Positions 29,846 to 40,449 of a DNA stretch of 43,670 bases are shown here, piece by piece. The stretch is from positions 1 through 43,670 of the forward strand of contig JAUCBJ010007709.1 in assembly GCA_032718475.1 (NCBI GenBank), given 5' to 3'. The notes under the pieces are model-generated. The model had not been told where the DNA came from. It made no database searches and saw nothing but the letters and a program-made list of their open reading frames with translations. This stretch comes from Nemertoderma westbladi (lineage: Eukaryota; Xenacoelomorpha; Nemertodermatida; Nemertodermatidae). The translations under genes and the position numbers were made by a program. Positions within the stretch are counted from its first letter, which is position 1. Each line of letters begins with the position of its first letter.

Positions 29846-30640
29846 GGGGGTTAGACCCCCCCCCCCCCCCCCCCACGGTTTTTCCTTATTTTGTAGTAGT
29901 CTCCAATGTGGTTGAAAAATGCATAGAAAACGATATACCAACGAGAAGAGAATGAACTAAAGTAAATAAAAATTCTAAAAAAAAATTTGGCGCCCCCTAG
30001 CGGCCAGCGTGACATTTAAATAATTCCGCTAAAAAGACTACTCCGTTATTTTCCATTTTTATTTTTCGTTACCAAATTTTCGGAACCAGCATGTTCATTT
30101 TCATCATATTTTTCTGGCACCTTATGTATTTTCAATTTCCATTTGTGATAATAATTTGCAATTTTGTAAAAAATAAATTTACAGTAATTATTCAAAATAT
30201 AAAAAAACCCATGCTTTTTCTAATTTTTCATTAAAATAATTGGAAATATTAAGAAATCAAGAAAACGAAATTTATTGAAGCTTATGAAATTACCTTTCAT
30301 AAAAGTTACTTATAATTAAGTAAGTAATTTCATATATCCATAATATATATTCATATTCGAAAATGCCTGTTTTAGTAAGTGCCTTCTGTTTGATATCTAC
30401 TTTTATTGGATTGTCTCATAAGCTGACGTTTTTGGTTTTTCTTTTTATTACTTTAGGAAATGCCTGTTTAGTACTATTATTATTGTTATTTTACAAATTA
30501 ATGTAATAGTTGTGCACAAAGTTAACAGTAATTTAGTTAATAAAGGAGAAGCAATGCGACAAACAGGTGGATTAAAAGCCATAATCCCTATTGAACTGAA
30601 CCAAATAAACTCCGCATGCCTAACTGTGATAAAGATACAT
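29846..30640. other. AT-rich non-coding DNA after UbiA gene
   Basis: A run of about 18 C follows the stop (29857-29875). A GC-rich word, ggcgccccctagcggcc, stands at about 29989-30005 within AT-rich sequence. No gene or clear polyadenylation signal assignment. Confidence 0.4.
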
Positions 30641-30649
30641 TCAATTTAA

Positions 30650-31027
30650 TTATATATTACCGTCTACCATTGTAATGGATTTCTCGTGCTCCTTGGCACG
30701 ATAAGCTTCTAAAACAGCTTTGAATCTCAAAAAGGTTCCAGGTAGTGCTCTACTTTCGCTTAGTTTTTTGGTTTTCCGGCTAACATAAAATATTTCCACT
30801 TGAACACGGTCCTTCAATGACTTGTTATTTACGGACATCCACAACTTTTCAATATAGTACAAAAAACAGTGATTTTCTATCCTTCCCAAATGATACTGTA
30901 TATTGCTTCCTTCTAAATAAATGAAATGGCTTACTGTAACACTGTAGAAAAACCTCTGGGATGAGGAAAAAGATAGAAACCGGGTGAGGGCTGCTTTGGG
31001 TCCGTTAGGATCCAAAGTATAGCCTCT
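30650..31027 (-). CDS. Unidentified minus-strand frame, possible terminal exon
   Basis: A frame of about 125 codons reads LDPNGPKAALTRFLSF, FIYLEGSNIQYHLGRI, WMSVNNKSLKDRVQVEIFYV and ends at the stop 30650-30652. On the minus strand it is preceded by a pyrimidine-rich stretch ending tttag|agg near 31027, which could be a splice acceptor. The amino-acid mix looks like real protein, but I recognise no family. It may be the last exon of a gene lying to the right, or a decayed element. Confidence 0.35.
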   Translation of the reverse strand, partial: RGYTLDPNGPKAALTRFLSFSSSQRFFYSVTVSHFIYLEGSNIQYHLGRIENHCFLYYIEKLWMSVNNKSLKDRVQVEIFYVSRKTKKLSESRALPGTFLRFKAVLEAYRAKEHEKSITMVDGNI

Positions 31028-31029
31028 AA

Positions 31030-31480
31030 ATAATCCAAAAAGCAGAGAAAATATACCGTATTTTTAGCCGTTTTGTTTTGCTAAAAATACACCTGAAAAA
31101 ATATACAAATAAAGGGAAAAAAACTAACAATAATGAATAAAATCTCAACGCTGTGGAAAAGTCTAAAAAGCTGTGAATAAAGGTCAAGTCGTAATAAACT
31201 TTGTGCAGCTTCACGCTATTGGAACTTGGCGATAGTACAGAACACCAGGTTGCCGTCTGAGTCCAAACAGGGGTGGTACCGATTGGACTTAAAAGGTTAG
31301 CTGCAATTTGTTCTCAGACCATAGAGGTTTATTTGGGCGAACCACAAATAAACGTATAGCCTGCGGACAGTGCACCAGCACTACCGTGGGCAGGAGAGCC
31401 GAACCGGTGGAGACGCTGCCACTTTTGCCTGGTAGGCAATAGCGAGCACACAAGCGCTCCGGGCTTGTGTAGCCAATGTG
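31030..31480. other. Non-coding DNA between unidentified frame and 122-bp repeat
   Basis: No gene was recognised. Composition changes near 31210 from AT-rich to GC-balanced sequence that continues into the 122-bp repeat. Confidence 0.35.
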
Positions 31481-31489
31481 CTCAGACCA

Positions 31490-31715
31490 ACGGCGGAACC
31501 GTCTTACGTTCCTGGCGACCGCAAAGCCTTTCGCAGGCCCGATCCAGCAACAAAGAGGGCCCCAACTTTGGACCAGAGCTGGCTTTTAGGCTAAGATAGT
31601 ACAGCCGTCCGACGGCGGAATCGTCTTAAGTTACTGGCGACTGCAAAGCCTTTCGCAGGCCCGATCCAGCAACAAAGACGGCCCCAACTCGGAATAGAGC
31701 TGACTTCGAGGTCAG
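31490..31715. repeat. Two-copy ~122-bp tandem repeat
   Basis: acggcggaaccgtcttacgt (31490) and acggcggaatcgtcttaagt (31612) start two copies that continue with a shared gcaaagcctttcgcaggccc segment. The copies differ by scattered changes, so the duplication is not recent. Confidence 0.8.
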
Positions 31716-31879
31716 GGACCTCTGCTGTACTGAGGAGCTGAGCTCAATAGTTATGCCTGAGGCAGAGTGAAAACTCTTGAACTTTTAGTCCTGATGCGCC
31801 CCTATTTATAGCCTGCTGTGGAGTTGACCCCTAATTATCACCTGCACGCGGGTGGACTTTCTGGGCGGAGACTTTACGT

Positions 31880-31992
31880 TCAAACAATGTTAAATATATT
31901 ACCCAATATAATAGACCAATTAATATTGGTGCACGTCCGAACAATATTAGATATAATTACTCAATAATATAGACCAATTAATATTGGTGCCT
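31880..31992. repeat. Two-copy 58-bp AT-rich tandem repeat
   Basis: The word agaccaattaatattggtgc occurs at 31913 and again at 31971, each preceded by a similar caayrttaratatattac-like stretch. The word contains an inner palindrome, aattaatatt. Confidence 0.7.
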
Positions 31993-31994
31993 GG

Positions 31995-32395
31995 ATGGAG
32001 TTTAGAAGGTTACTTGTCAATAACTTCCTACTGCTATTGGATAGCGGCCATAGGCTGCGTGCTGGGGGTCGGTGTAAGGGAAGGGGTGTATTGCATAACA
32101 ATGGACCCTGGATAGTGCATTGGATGGAGTGTATTGGGCGGATCAGGCAAGACTTGACATGTCCGCCACGACTAAGGATGTCTGGGTTGGGGCAATAAAT
32201 CGTAATGTGAGATATGGGATAATATTCTGAGAAGAATATTTTGGTGAATATTTTCGGGATGAATATTGCGTCGAATATTTGAGATAAATATTACGACTGG
32301 ATAAGGAAGGGGGGAATAATTATATTGTAATTATTTCGTTATTAAAATCAGAGTCCCGAGGATACGGAAGCCCATAGCGGTCATCATTTCACACA
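31995..32395. other. Non-coding DNA with gaatatt repeats
   Basis: No gene. Between 32222 and 32302 the word gaatatt recurs several times at irregular spacing. The open frame at 31995-32198 has no recognised motif. Confidence 0.35.
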
Positions 32396-32399
32396 CACA

Positions 32400-32733
32400 A
32401 TGTGTGTCGCAACTGTGCTTTACATTTACATTTTGGAGTGTGTGTGCGTGTCTGGGGGTGTGTGTGTGTGTGTATGTGTGTGCGTGTCATGATATGTGTG
32501 TGCGTGTCATGATATGTGTGTGCGTGTCATGATATGTGTGTGCGTGTCATGATATGTGTGTGCGTGTCATGATATGTGTGTGCGTGTCATGATATGTGTG
32601 TGCGTGTCATGATATGTGTGTGCGTGTCATGATATGTGTGTGCGTGTCATGATATGTGTGTGCGTGTCATGATATGTGTGTGCGTGTCATGATATGTGTG
32701 TGCGTGTCATGATATGTGTGTGCGTGTCATGAT
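32400..32733. repeat. TG microsatellite and perfect 20-bp minisatellite
   Basis: A (tg)n region (about 32440-32475) leads into about 13 head-to-tail copies of the 20-bp unit tgtgtgtgcgtgtcatgata. I see no difference among the units up to about 32733, which implies recent expansion or strong homogenisation. Confidence 0.95.
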
Positions 32734-32972
32734 GATTGCCATGCCCCGTAATGGTCAAAATAAAAAGGCGGGAAATTCAATCAAATATTTTCAACTGACT
32801 GGTAGAATCTAAATTCTGTACCGGTAGATAATCACTACACGCCTAGGCCCGTACTGCAGTACTGTCTTACTATAGTAGGCAGGTAGGCTACCAGTAGTAA
32901 TTACTGAAGTACAGTAGCAGTTGACCTGTCTGAACTAAGGATCAACATCAGCGGCCACTCTTCCATATCAAT

Positions 32973-33695
32973 ATGACGCCTTGTTGGATGTTAAATATTA
33001 TTAGTGTTTGCTTCAGTATAAACTTATCAAATAGCGAAACTTGCCGTATTTTAGGTCATCTTGGAGTAAACGTGAGCGATAAAACATTGCGGCGAAGACA
33101 AGCTGATCTGGGACTTAAAAGGAAGGGGTCATTCAATGGTTTCTCTGATGAGTTAATACGGGAGATTTTAAAAACTCTTTATGGTGTTGGATCCAGTTGG
33201 GGTTATCGCCACTTATGGCACCATCTACGCCTGAAGGGCTACGTGGTTCCGCGGAGAGAAGTGGAGTGTCTATTACGTTGTATAGACCCTGAAGCAAGCG
33301 AACTCCGAAAAAGCCACAAACTTCAACGCCGCCGGTATCGCACTCTAGGACCCAATGCGGTTTGGCATAGCGATGACTATGATAAACTCAAACCATTTGG
33401 ATTTCCCATCCATGCATGCGTCGATGGTTGGTCGCGGTTTGTTGTCTGGTTGGAGCTAACTAGAACCAATAATGAGTCCCATGTCATTTGTGACTTCTAC
33501 CTCGATGCAGTAAAAACATTCGGTAGTCCTATTCGTCTAGAAACAGACAGGGGCACGGAGAATGGAGTCATGGCGGCAGCCCAGTCGTACTTTCACGGTT
33601 CTATTAACGCACATCGTTATGTTAAATCGTGTCACAACCAACGCGTGGAATGTTGGTGGGCTCATTTACGTAAACAGTGGTCTAATTTTTGTTGA
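32973..33695 (+). pseudogene. IS3-like DDE integrase-core transposase, C-terminally truncated
   Basis: The ATG at 32973 opens 240 codons. The N-terminal part (ILGHLGVNVSDKTLRRRQADLGLKRKG) looks like a helix-turn-helix region. The integrase core follows: WHSDDYDKLKPFGFPIHACVDGWSR with the first catalytic Asp (D134), RLETDRGTENG with D192, and HNQRVECWW with E226 (33 residues after D192). This set is known in many animal genomes as integrase-core proteins related to bacterial IS3-type transposases. Relatives continue well past this point, but here a TGA follows QWSNFC and the sequence beyond is unrelated. So the catalytic triad is complete but the C-terminus is lost. It may be an element remnant or a domesticated gene cut short. 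Confidence 0.72.
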
Positions 33696-33699
33696 TGTC

Positions 33700-34080
33700 C
33701 TAAAAACTAACTGCACAGCGTGATGTACTGGTGTCTGCAAAAATGTTGACCAAAAAATATCGCGGTTTCTGTTTGAAGTTATTTGACTACACCGCACAAT
33801 AATTAATTCTCTTTTCCCAGAGGTAATTCATAAATCGGAATTATAAAATTAAATTTGTTTCACACAAACGCGACAAATCTTGTTATTGCCTTGTTCCACG
33901 TAGGGAACTATATAGAATCAAACGATTTTATATATAAAAGGTATGGTCCTAAATAATATGACTCGGTCTAGAGTCCATGGCTTGCTTCCCTCCTCGCTCC
34001 GAGTATTACATAAGTCCAAAACCCTTCCGGGGAAAGGAATGGGCCCTGTAACCTCGGTGCGGCTCGGGACGCAAGCCTCT
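33700..34080. other. Non-coding DNA
   Basis: No recognised gene; AT-rich to about 33940 and then more balanced. Chance frames only. Confidence 0.35.
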
Positions 34081-34568
34081 ATCCCTCCTCCATATCGTCC
34101 GGTTCTAGAAGATCAGCCCATTCCAGATTGGGGGATTCCGTTTTCGGATACTTTCTAGCAGGAACTGCCGATCCCGGTTTCGACTCCCGGTGTCCGTGGG
34201 AATCACGGCCCAAGGATGGGGAATATAGTTCATTTCCCAATCGGTCGCCATTCCATCGGTTAACCAAACCCAGGGTTGTCCGGGTATTGGAGTAGCCACG
34301 TTTGTATGGCTATCGGCCCGACTTCAGGGTGTGTGGCCTTGCGCATAAGCGCTTTGTAGGTGAAACGATATTGGTTGGGGGTATCGTATCGTCTCATCGC
34401 GAAGTTGCAAGGGTTGGTAGGGAAGGTGAATATGCCGTGTCTGATATCGTAGCGCTCATTTGTACCCGCTTTCTCCACTCTCCATTTGAGTTTCGAATGG
34501 AGATTCGCGAGATACTCAAGTTCCTCGTATCGCCGTATCTGTTCCATTATCTTCAATATTTTACCCAC
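34079..34568 (-). pseudogene. Unidentified minus-strand coding remnant, one frameshift
   Basis: Two minus-strand frames join near 34265 to give a plausible single protein: KIMEQIRRYEELEYLANLHS and LKWRVEKAGTNERYDIRHG, then FAMRRYDTPNQYRFTYKALM and PEVGPIAIQTWLLQYPDNPG, then with a shift VNRWNGDRLGNELYSPSLG to a stop at 34079. The residue mix looks like a real protein. I do not recognise a family. It could be a decayed host exon or an element's gag-like gene. Confidence 0.3.
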
Positions 34569-34660
34569 CTATTACCACTCTGCCAGAAACTTTCAGCTAA
34601 CGGCCCTACCTTTGTTGCCTGCCGATTTCCCTGGCGCATCTTTAGTTCCCACATCCCGCA

Positions 34661-37600
34661 ATCCCAACCGAACAGTGTGGAGTGTGGTGTGGCTCTACTC
34701 TACCATCATCACCCAACACCAACCGAACAGTGTGGAGTGTGGTGTGGCTCTACTCTACCATCATCACCCCAACACCAACCGAACAGTGTGGTGTGGCTCT
34801 ACTCTACCATCATCACCCAACACCAACCGAACAGTGTGGAGTGTGGTGTGGCTCTACTCTACCATCATCACCCCAACACCAACCGAACAGTGTGGAGTGT
34901 GGTGTGGCTCTACTCTACCATCATCACCCCAACACCAACCGAACAGTGTGGAGTGTGGTGTGGCTCTACTCTACCATCATCACCCCAACACCAACCGAAC
35001 AGTGTGGAGTGTGGTGTGGCTCTACTCTACCATCACCCCAACACCAACCGAACAGTGTGGTGTGGCTCTACTCTACCATCATCACCCCAACACCAACCGA
35101 ACAGTGTGGAGTGTGGTGTGGATCTACTCTACCATCATCACCCCAACACCAACCGAACAGTATGGAGTGTGGTGTGGCTCTACTCTACCATCACCCCAAC
35201 ACCAACCGAACAGTATGGAGTGTGGTGTGGCTCTACTCTACCATCACCCCAACACCAACCGAACAGTGTGGAGTGTGGTGTGGCTCTACTCTACCATCAC
35301 CCCAACACCAACCGAACAGTGTGGAGTGTGGTGTGACTCTACTCTACCATCATCACCCCAACACCAACCGAACAGTGTGGTGTGTGGTGTGGCTCTACTC
35401 TACCATCATCACCCCAACACCAACCGAACAGTGTGGAGTGTGGTGTGGCTCTACTCTACCATCATCACCCCAACACCAACCGAACAGTGTGGTGTGTGGT
35501 GTGGCTCTACTCTACCATCATCACCCCAACACCAACCGAACAGTGTGGAGTGTGGTGTGGCTCTACTCTACCATCATCACCCCAACACCAACCGAACAGT
35601 GTGGAGTGTGGTGTGGCTCTACTCTACCATCACCACCCCAACACCAACCGAAAAGTGTGGAGTGTGGTGTGGCTCTACTCTACCATCACCCCAACACCAA
35701 CCGAACAGTGTGGAGTGTGGTGTGGCTCTACTCTACCATCATACCCCAACACCAACCGAACAGTGTGGAGTGTGGTGTGGCTCTACTCTACCATCATCAC
35801 CCCAACACCAACCGAACAGTGTGGTGTGGCTCTACTCTACCATCATCACCCCAACACCAACCGAACAGTGTGGAGTGTGGGTGCTCTACTCTACCATCAC
35901 CCCAACACCAACCGAACAGTGTGGAGTGTGGTGTGGCTCTACTCTACCATCACCCCAACACCAACCGAACAGTATGGAGTGTGGTGTGGCTCTACTCTAC
36001 CATCACCCCAACACCAACCGAACAGTATGGAGTGTGGTGTGGCTCTACTCTACCATCATCACCCCAACACCAACCGAACAGTATGGAGTGTGGTGTGGCT
36101 CTACTCTACCATCATCACCCCAACACCAACCGAACAGTGTGGAGTGTGGTGTGGCTCTACTCTACCATCACCCCAACACCAACCGAACAGTATGGAGTGT
36201 GGTGTGGCTCTACTCTACCATCACCCCAACACCAACCGAACAGTATGGAGTGTGGTGTGGCTCTACTCTACCATCATCACCCCAACACCAACCGAACAGT
36301 ATGGAGTGTGGTGTGGCTCTACTCTACCATCATCACCCCAACACCAACCGAACAGTGTGGAGTGTGGTGTGGCTCTACTCTACCATCACCCCAACACCAA
36401 CCGAACAGTATGGAGTGTGGTGTGGCTCTACTCTACCATCATACCCCAACACCAACCGAACAGTAGTGGTGTGGCTCTACTCTACCATCATCACCCCAAC
36501 ACCAACCGATCAGTGTGGAGTGGCTCTACTCTACCATCACCCCAACACCAACCGAACAGTGTGGAGTGTGGTGTGGCTCTACTCTACCATCATACCCCAA
36601 CACCAACCGAACAGTGTGGTGTGGCTCTACTCTACCATCATCACCCCAACACCAACCGATCAGTGTGGTGTGGCTCTACTCTACCATCACCCCAACACCA
36701 ACCGAACAGTGTGGAGTGTGGTGTGGCTCTACTCTACCATCATCACCCCAACACCAACCGAACAGTATGGAGTGTGGTGTGGCTCTACTCTACCATCATC
36801 ACCCCAACACCAACCGAACAGTGTGGAGTGTGGTGTGGCTCTACTCTACCATCATCACCCCAACACCAACCGAACAGTGTGGAGTGTGGTGTGGATCTAC
36901 TCTACCATCATCACCCCAACACCAACCGAACAGTATGGAGTGTGGTGTGGCTCTACTCTACCATCATCACCCCAACACCAACCGAACAGTGTGGAGTGTG
37001 GTGTGGCTCTACTCTACCATCATCACCCCAACACCAACCGAACAGTATGGAGTGTGGTGTGGCTCTACTCTACCATCACCCCAACACCAACCGAACAGTG
37101 TGGAGTGTGGTGTGGCTCTACTCTACCATCATCACCCCAACACCAACCGAACAGTATGGAGTGTGGTGTGGCTCTACTCTACCATCACCCCAACACCAAC
37201 CGAACAGTGTGGAGTGTGGTGTGGCTCTACTCTACCATCATCACCCCAACACCAACCGAACAGTATGGAGTGTGGTGTGGCTCTACTCTACCATCATCAC
37301 CCCAACACCAACCGAACAGTGTGGAGTGTGGTGTGGCTCTACTCTACCATCACCCCAACACCAACCGAACATTGGAGTGTGGTGTGGCTCTACTCTACCA
37401 TCATCACCCCAACACCAACCGAACAGTGTGGAGTGTGGTGTGGCTCTACTCTACCATCATCACCCCAACACCAACCGAACAGTATGGAGTGTGGTGTGGC
37501 TCTACTCTACCATCACCCCAACACCAACCGAACAGTGTGGAGTGTGGTGTGGCTCTACTCTACCATCATCACCCCAACACCAACCGAACAGTATGGAGTG

Positions 37601-38235
37601 TGGTGTGGCTCTACTCTACCATCATCACCCCAACACCAACCGAACAGTGTGGAGTGTGGTGTGGCTCTACTCTACCATCATCACCCCAACACCAACCGAA
37701 CAGTATGGAGTGTGGTGTGGCTCTACTCTACCATCATACCCCAACACCAACCGAACAGTTGGAGTGTGGTGTGGCTCTACTCTACCATCATCACCCCAAC
37801 ACCAACCGAACAGTGTGGAGTGTGGTGTGGCTCTACTCTACCATCATCACCCCAACACCAACCGATCAGTGTGGTGTGGCTCTACTCTACCATCATCACC
37901 CCAACACCAACCGAACAGTGTGGAGTGTGGTGTGGATCTACTCTACCATCATCACCCCAACACCAACCGATCAGTGTGGTGTGGCTCTACTCTACCATCA
38001 CCCCAACACCAACCGAACAGTGTGGAGTGTGGTGTGGCTCTACTCTACCATCATCACCCCAACACCAACCGAACAGTATGGAGTGTGGTGTGGCTCTACT
38101 CTACCATCATCACCCCAACACCAACCGAACAGTGTGGAGTGTGGTGTGGCTCTACTCTACCATCATCCCCCAACACCAACCGAACAGTGTGGAGTGTGGT
38201 GTGGATCTACTCTACCATCATCACCCCAACACCCA
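34661..38235. repeat. ~56-bp satellite array, about 65 units
   Basis: The array repeats a unit that starts tgtggagtgtggtgtggctc and ends aacaccaaccgaacag. The full unit is 56 bp, with common variants of 53 bp (one tca fewer), 49 bp (gtggagt missing), and base variants (tatggag, ggatcta, gatcag). The plus strand has no stop codon in the unit, so all three plus frames stay open for long stretches, up to 1251 codons, with a 56-residue peptide period; I do not regard these as genes. Blocks of variants recur in the same order (for example about 36640-36840 and 37960-38130), which shows higher-order duplication. Confidence 0.97.
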
Positions 38236-38244
38236 GAATGAATG

Positions 38245-38588
38245 AACATTACTATTATTGGCCCTTCGCCTTCGTGCCAATAATGGCAAGGAACATTCGC
38301 CTAGGACACCGGTAGGCCTACACTACCGGATACTCATCTACTTCTGTACGTGTACTGCGGTATACTGGTATAAGTCAGTAAGTACCACCAGATTCCAGGA
38401 TTCATTGTAAATGTACGCAGTACAGTTGGTTGGCCTTGCCCTTGCAGTGTTGTAGCTAGCCAGTAGGACTATTACAGTATTATTCAGTTATTGCTGTATT
38501 GTGTCCTTACTGCCTTGCCTTATGCTAAGCAGTTACAAGTTATGGTAAATATGGAACTGTAACCTCATTTCAAAATCTTAAATTGACA
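38245..38588. other. Non-coding region upstream of the C2H2 gene
   Basis: It lies between the satellite and the C2H2 gene and probably holds its promoter and 5' leader. Accggta and taggccta words occur near 38310. No TATA box is evident. Confidence 0.35.
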
Positions 38589-39827
38589 ATGGAACTAACT
38601 AGTGAGTCGACCAGCGCATTCGCAATTACCAAATCTATGTTCGCAACCATATGTTCGGAAAATAGTTCCTTTATGCGAACATTTATCGAAGAATACCTGG
38701 ACGCGAACTCTAGTTTTCTCGACTGTTACGTCGTTAAGAAATGCACATCTGGACATATTACTGAGTGGCTGCAATGTTCTCTAATCTCTGTGTCTAACTG
38801 TAAATCCTCCACATCGGATTTTTTGCACTACCAGAACCAATCGCCGTCCACTGCTACGGCCACCGGTTACCAGGCGACCAGTCAGCCGCAGAGACCAATG
38901 AGAAAACCTGCGACACCATTCAGGTACCGCCCGAATCCCGTAAACCGAAGGGGTTACAACACAAAGTCTCGACACTCGAATCATTCGACGCCAACTTCCA
39001 AAATATCCTACATGAAGAATGTGGTAACCACCCAAACAAAACTCAGTGAAGCTGAAGAACAAAGACCAATAGCGCCCAGACAGCGTGTTATGGATACCGG
39101 TCCAAACCCTATCGAATGTGTGTCAGGCCAAGGCCAAACTATATCAACATTAGGCTTATTTCCATTTAACACCATACGTTATACCCCTGCAGTGTCAACT
39201 ACCGACTCAAACCATTATTCTAACCAACCTGTACCGGTACCAGACCAGTCAGATACCCCGGAAATCCTGTTCATTAAGACTGAAGACGAGCCGGCATATG
39301 AACCCGATTTAGGTGCGACTACCAGTGGTATCAACGATTTTAACGGCGCTTTCGACGAAAGGATCCCTCCAGACAATAACTCGGCAACTTCCAACACCAC
39401 GCAGTCTCTGGGCAACTTAAACCTCTCAAACAGTTACGACCACCGGTTACGCAACATAACTACAGCTGTATCCGATATCGGCGGCCAATCACTTCAGCCA
39501 ACTGATGACTCAAATATGTTCGCTTCCGGTGATGGTGTAACAACCGGATGTATAAATCATTATAGTGCCCAGCCCGATTCTTCCAGGATTCAGCAACAAT
39601 TAATTCTTGAGAGAAACCCTTCCAGTGAGAGTAGGCCCTTCAGCTGTGATACGTGTGGGAGATCGTTTGTCTGGAAGAGTCAACTAATTATACACCAACG
39701 GGCCCACACCGGGGAACAGCCATTCGGTTGCGCCACTTGCGGTAAGGCGTTCACACTTAAGAGTAACCTAAAGAGACACCTACAGATCCATACGGAACGA
39801 TCCATACAGATTAATGTGTCCAAATAA
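38589..39827 (+). CDS. C2H2 zinc-finger protein (412 aa), single exon
   Basis: The first ATG of the frame is 38589. The protein is mostly a low-complexity Ser/Thr/Asn/Pro-rich region with two C-terminal C2H2 fingers: FSCDTCGRSFVWKSQLIIH (351-373 with the final His) and FGCATCGKAFTLKSNLKRH (379-401), joined by the canonical TGEQPF linker. Both fingers have all four zinc ligands. Contact positions are SQ and SN types, so it probably binds DNA as a nuclear regulator. FIKTEDE (K230) fits the SUMO consensus psi-K-x-E. The frame is intact and without introns. It could be a host gene or a retrocopy of one. AATAAA at 40297-40302 is a possible distant polyadenylation signal. Confidence 0.82.
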   Translation: MELTSESTSAFAITKSMFATICSENSSFMRTFIEEYLDANSSFLDCYVVKKCTSGHITEWLQCSLISVSNCKSSTSDFLHYQNQSPSTATATGYQATSQPQRPMRKPATPFRYRPNPVNRRGYNTKSRHSNHSTPTSKISYMKNVVTTQTKLSEAEEQRPIAPRQRVMDTGPNPIECVSGQGQTISTLGLFPFNTIRYTPAVSTTDSNHYSNQPVPVPDQSDTPEILFIKTEDEPAYEPDLGATTSGINDFNGAFDERIPPDNNSATSNTTQSLGNLNLSNSYDHRLRNITTAVSDIGGQSLQPTDDSNMFASGDGVTTGCINHYSAQPDSSRIQQQLILERNPSSESRPFSCDTCGRSFVWKSQLIIHQRAHTGEQPFGCATCGKAFTLKSNLKRHLQIHTERSIQINVSK

Positions 39828-40440
39828 TTACATAATAATATTTGTGATTAAAAAAGTGTAAAATTACACATTTCTTCACTCTGGGCGTAAGTCTGTGAAA
39901 ATAACTCTAATCCCATTAGCTTAGAAACTAATTAGTATAAGGGAATGAATATGTATCACGGTTTCAACATAATTTTTTCAAAATAACAATTTGTAAATAT
40001 TATTTTCTGTAGCGCCTGTTGGATCGCTCATGAGTCTCAGCACCAAAATATCGACCTCAAACCTACCAGTACTAAAAATAAAGGTTCTTGAATTGAAAGA
40101 ATATAAATTTTCCACGAAATACGCTTTTCATTTTATGGTCCATGATTTTGAAATTTGAAAATTGTTCGCTTTTCATTGCGTAAAGATTTCGAAATTGAAA
40201 AAATGTATCGATTGATATTTTTCCCCTGAATATTAAGCAGCATGCTACTGTGACTTTACTAACAATATAACTCCTATATATTTTTTGCACGCTGTAAATA
40301 AATGTTTGTTTATCTCAAGTGCGTCATACTAACTCGTATTATATTGTTTTAAACTTTCGTTTTATATATCTATAATAAAACTGCCTGTCTAATTAATTAT
40401 ATGGTTATATTGAAAAATATCGAGACATGACAAATATCGA
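39828..40440. other. AT-rich region downstream of the C2H2 gene
   Basis: Probably the 3' untranslated region followed by intergenic DNA. AATAAA stands at 40297-40302. No other gene is supported. Confidence 0.4.
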
Positions 40441-40449
40441 GAGTAAAAA

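Noticed and set aside
32400-32733. CRISPR-like array
   Set aside because: The 20-bp units abut without unique spacers, and the context is eukaryotic, so it is a minisatellite.
34302-38315. Long plus-strand frames of 344, 594, 977, 576 and 1251 codons
   Set aside because: They are the stop-free satellite read in different frames, giving the same peptide in rotated phase. There is no start context or non-repeat domain.
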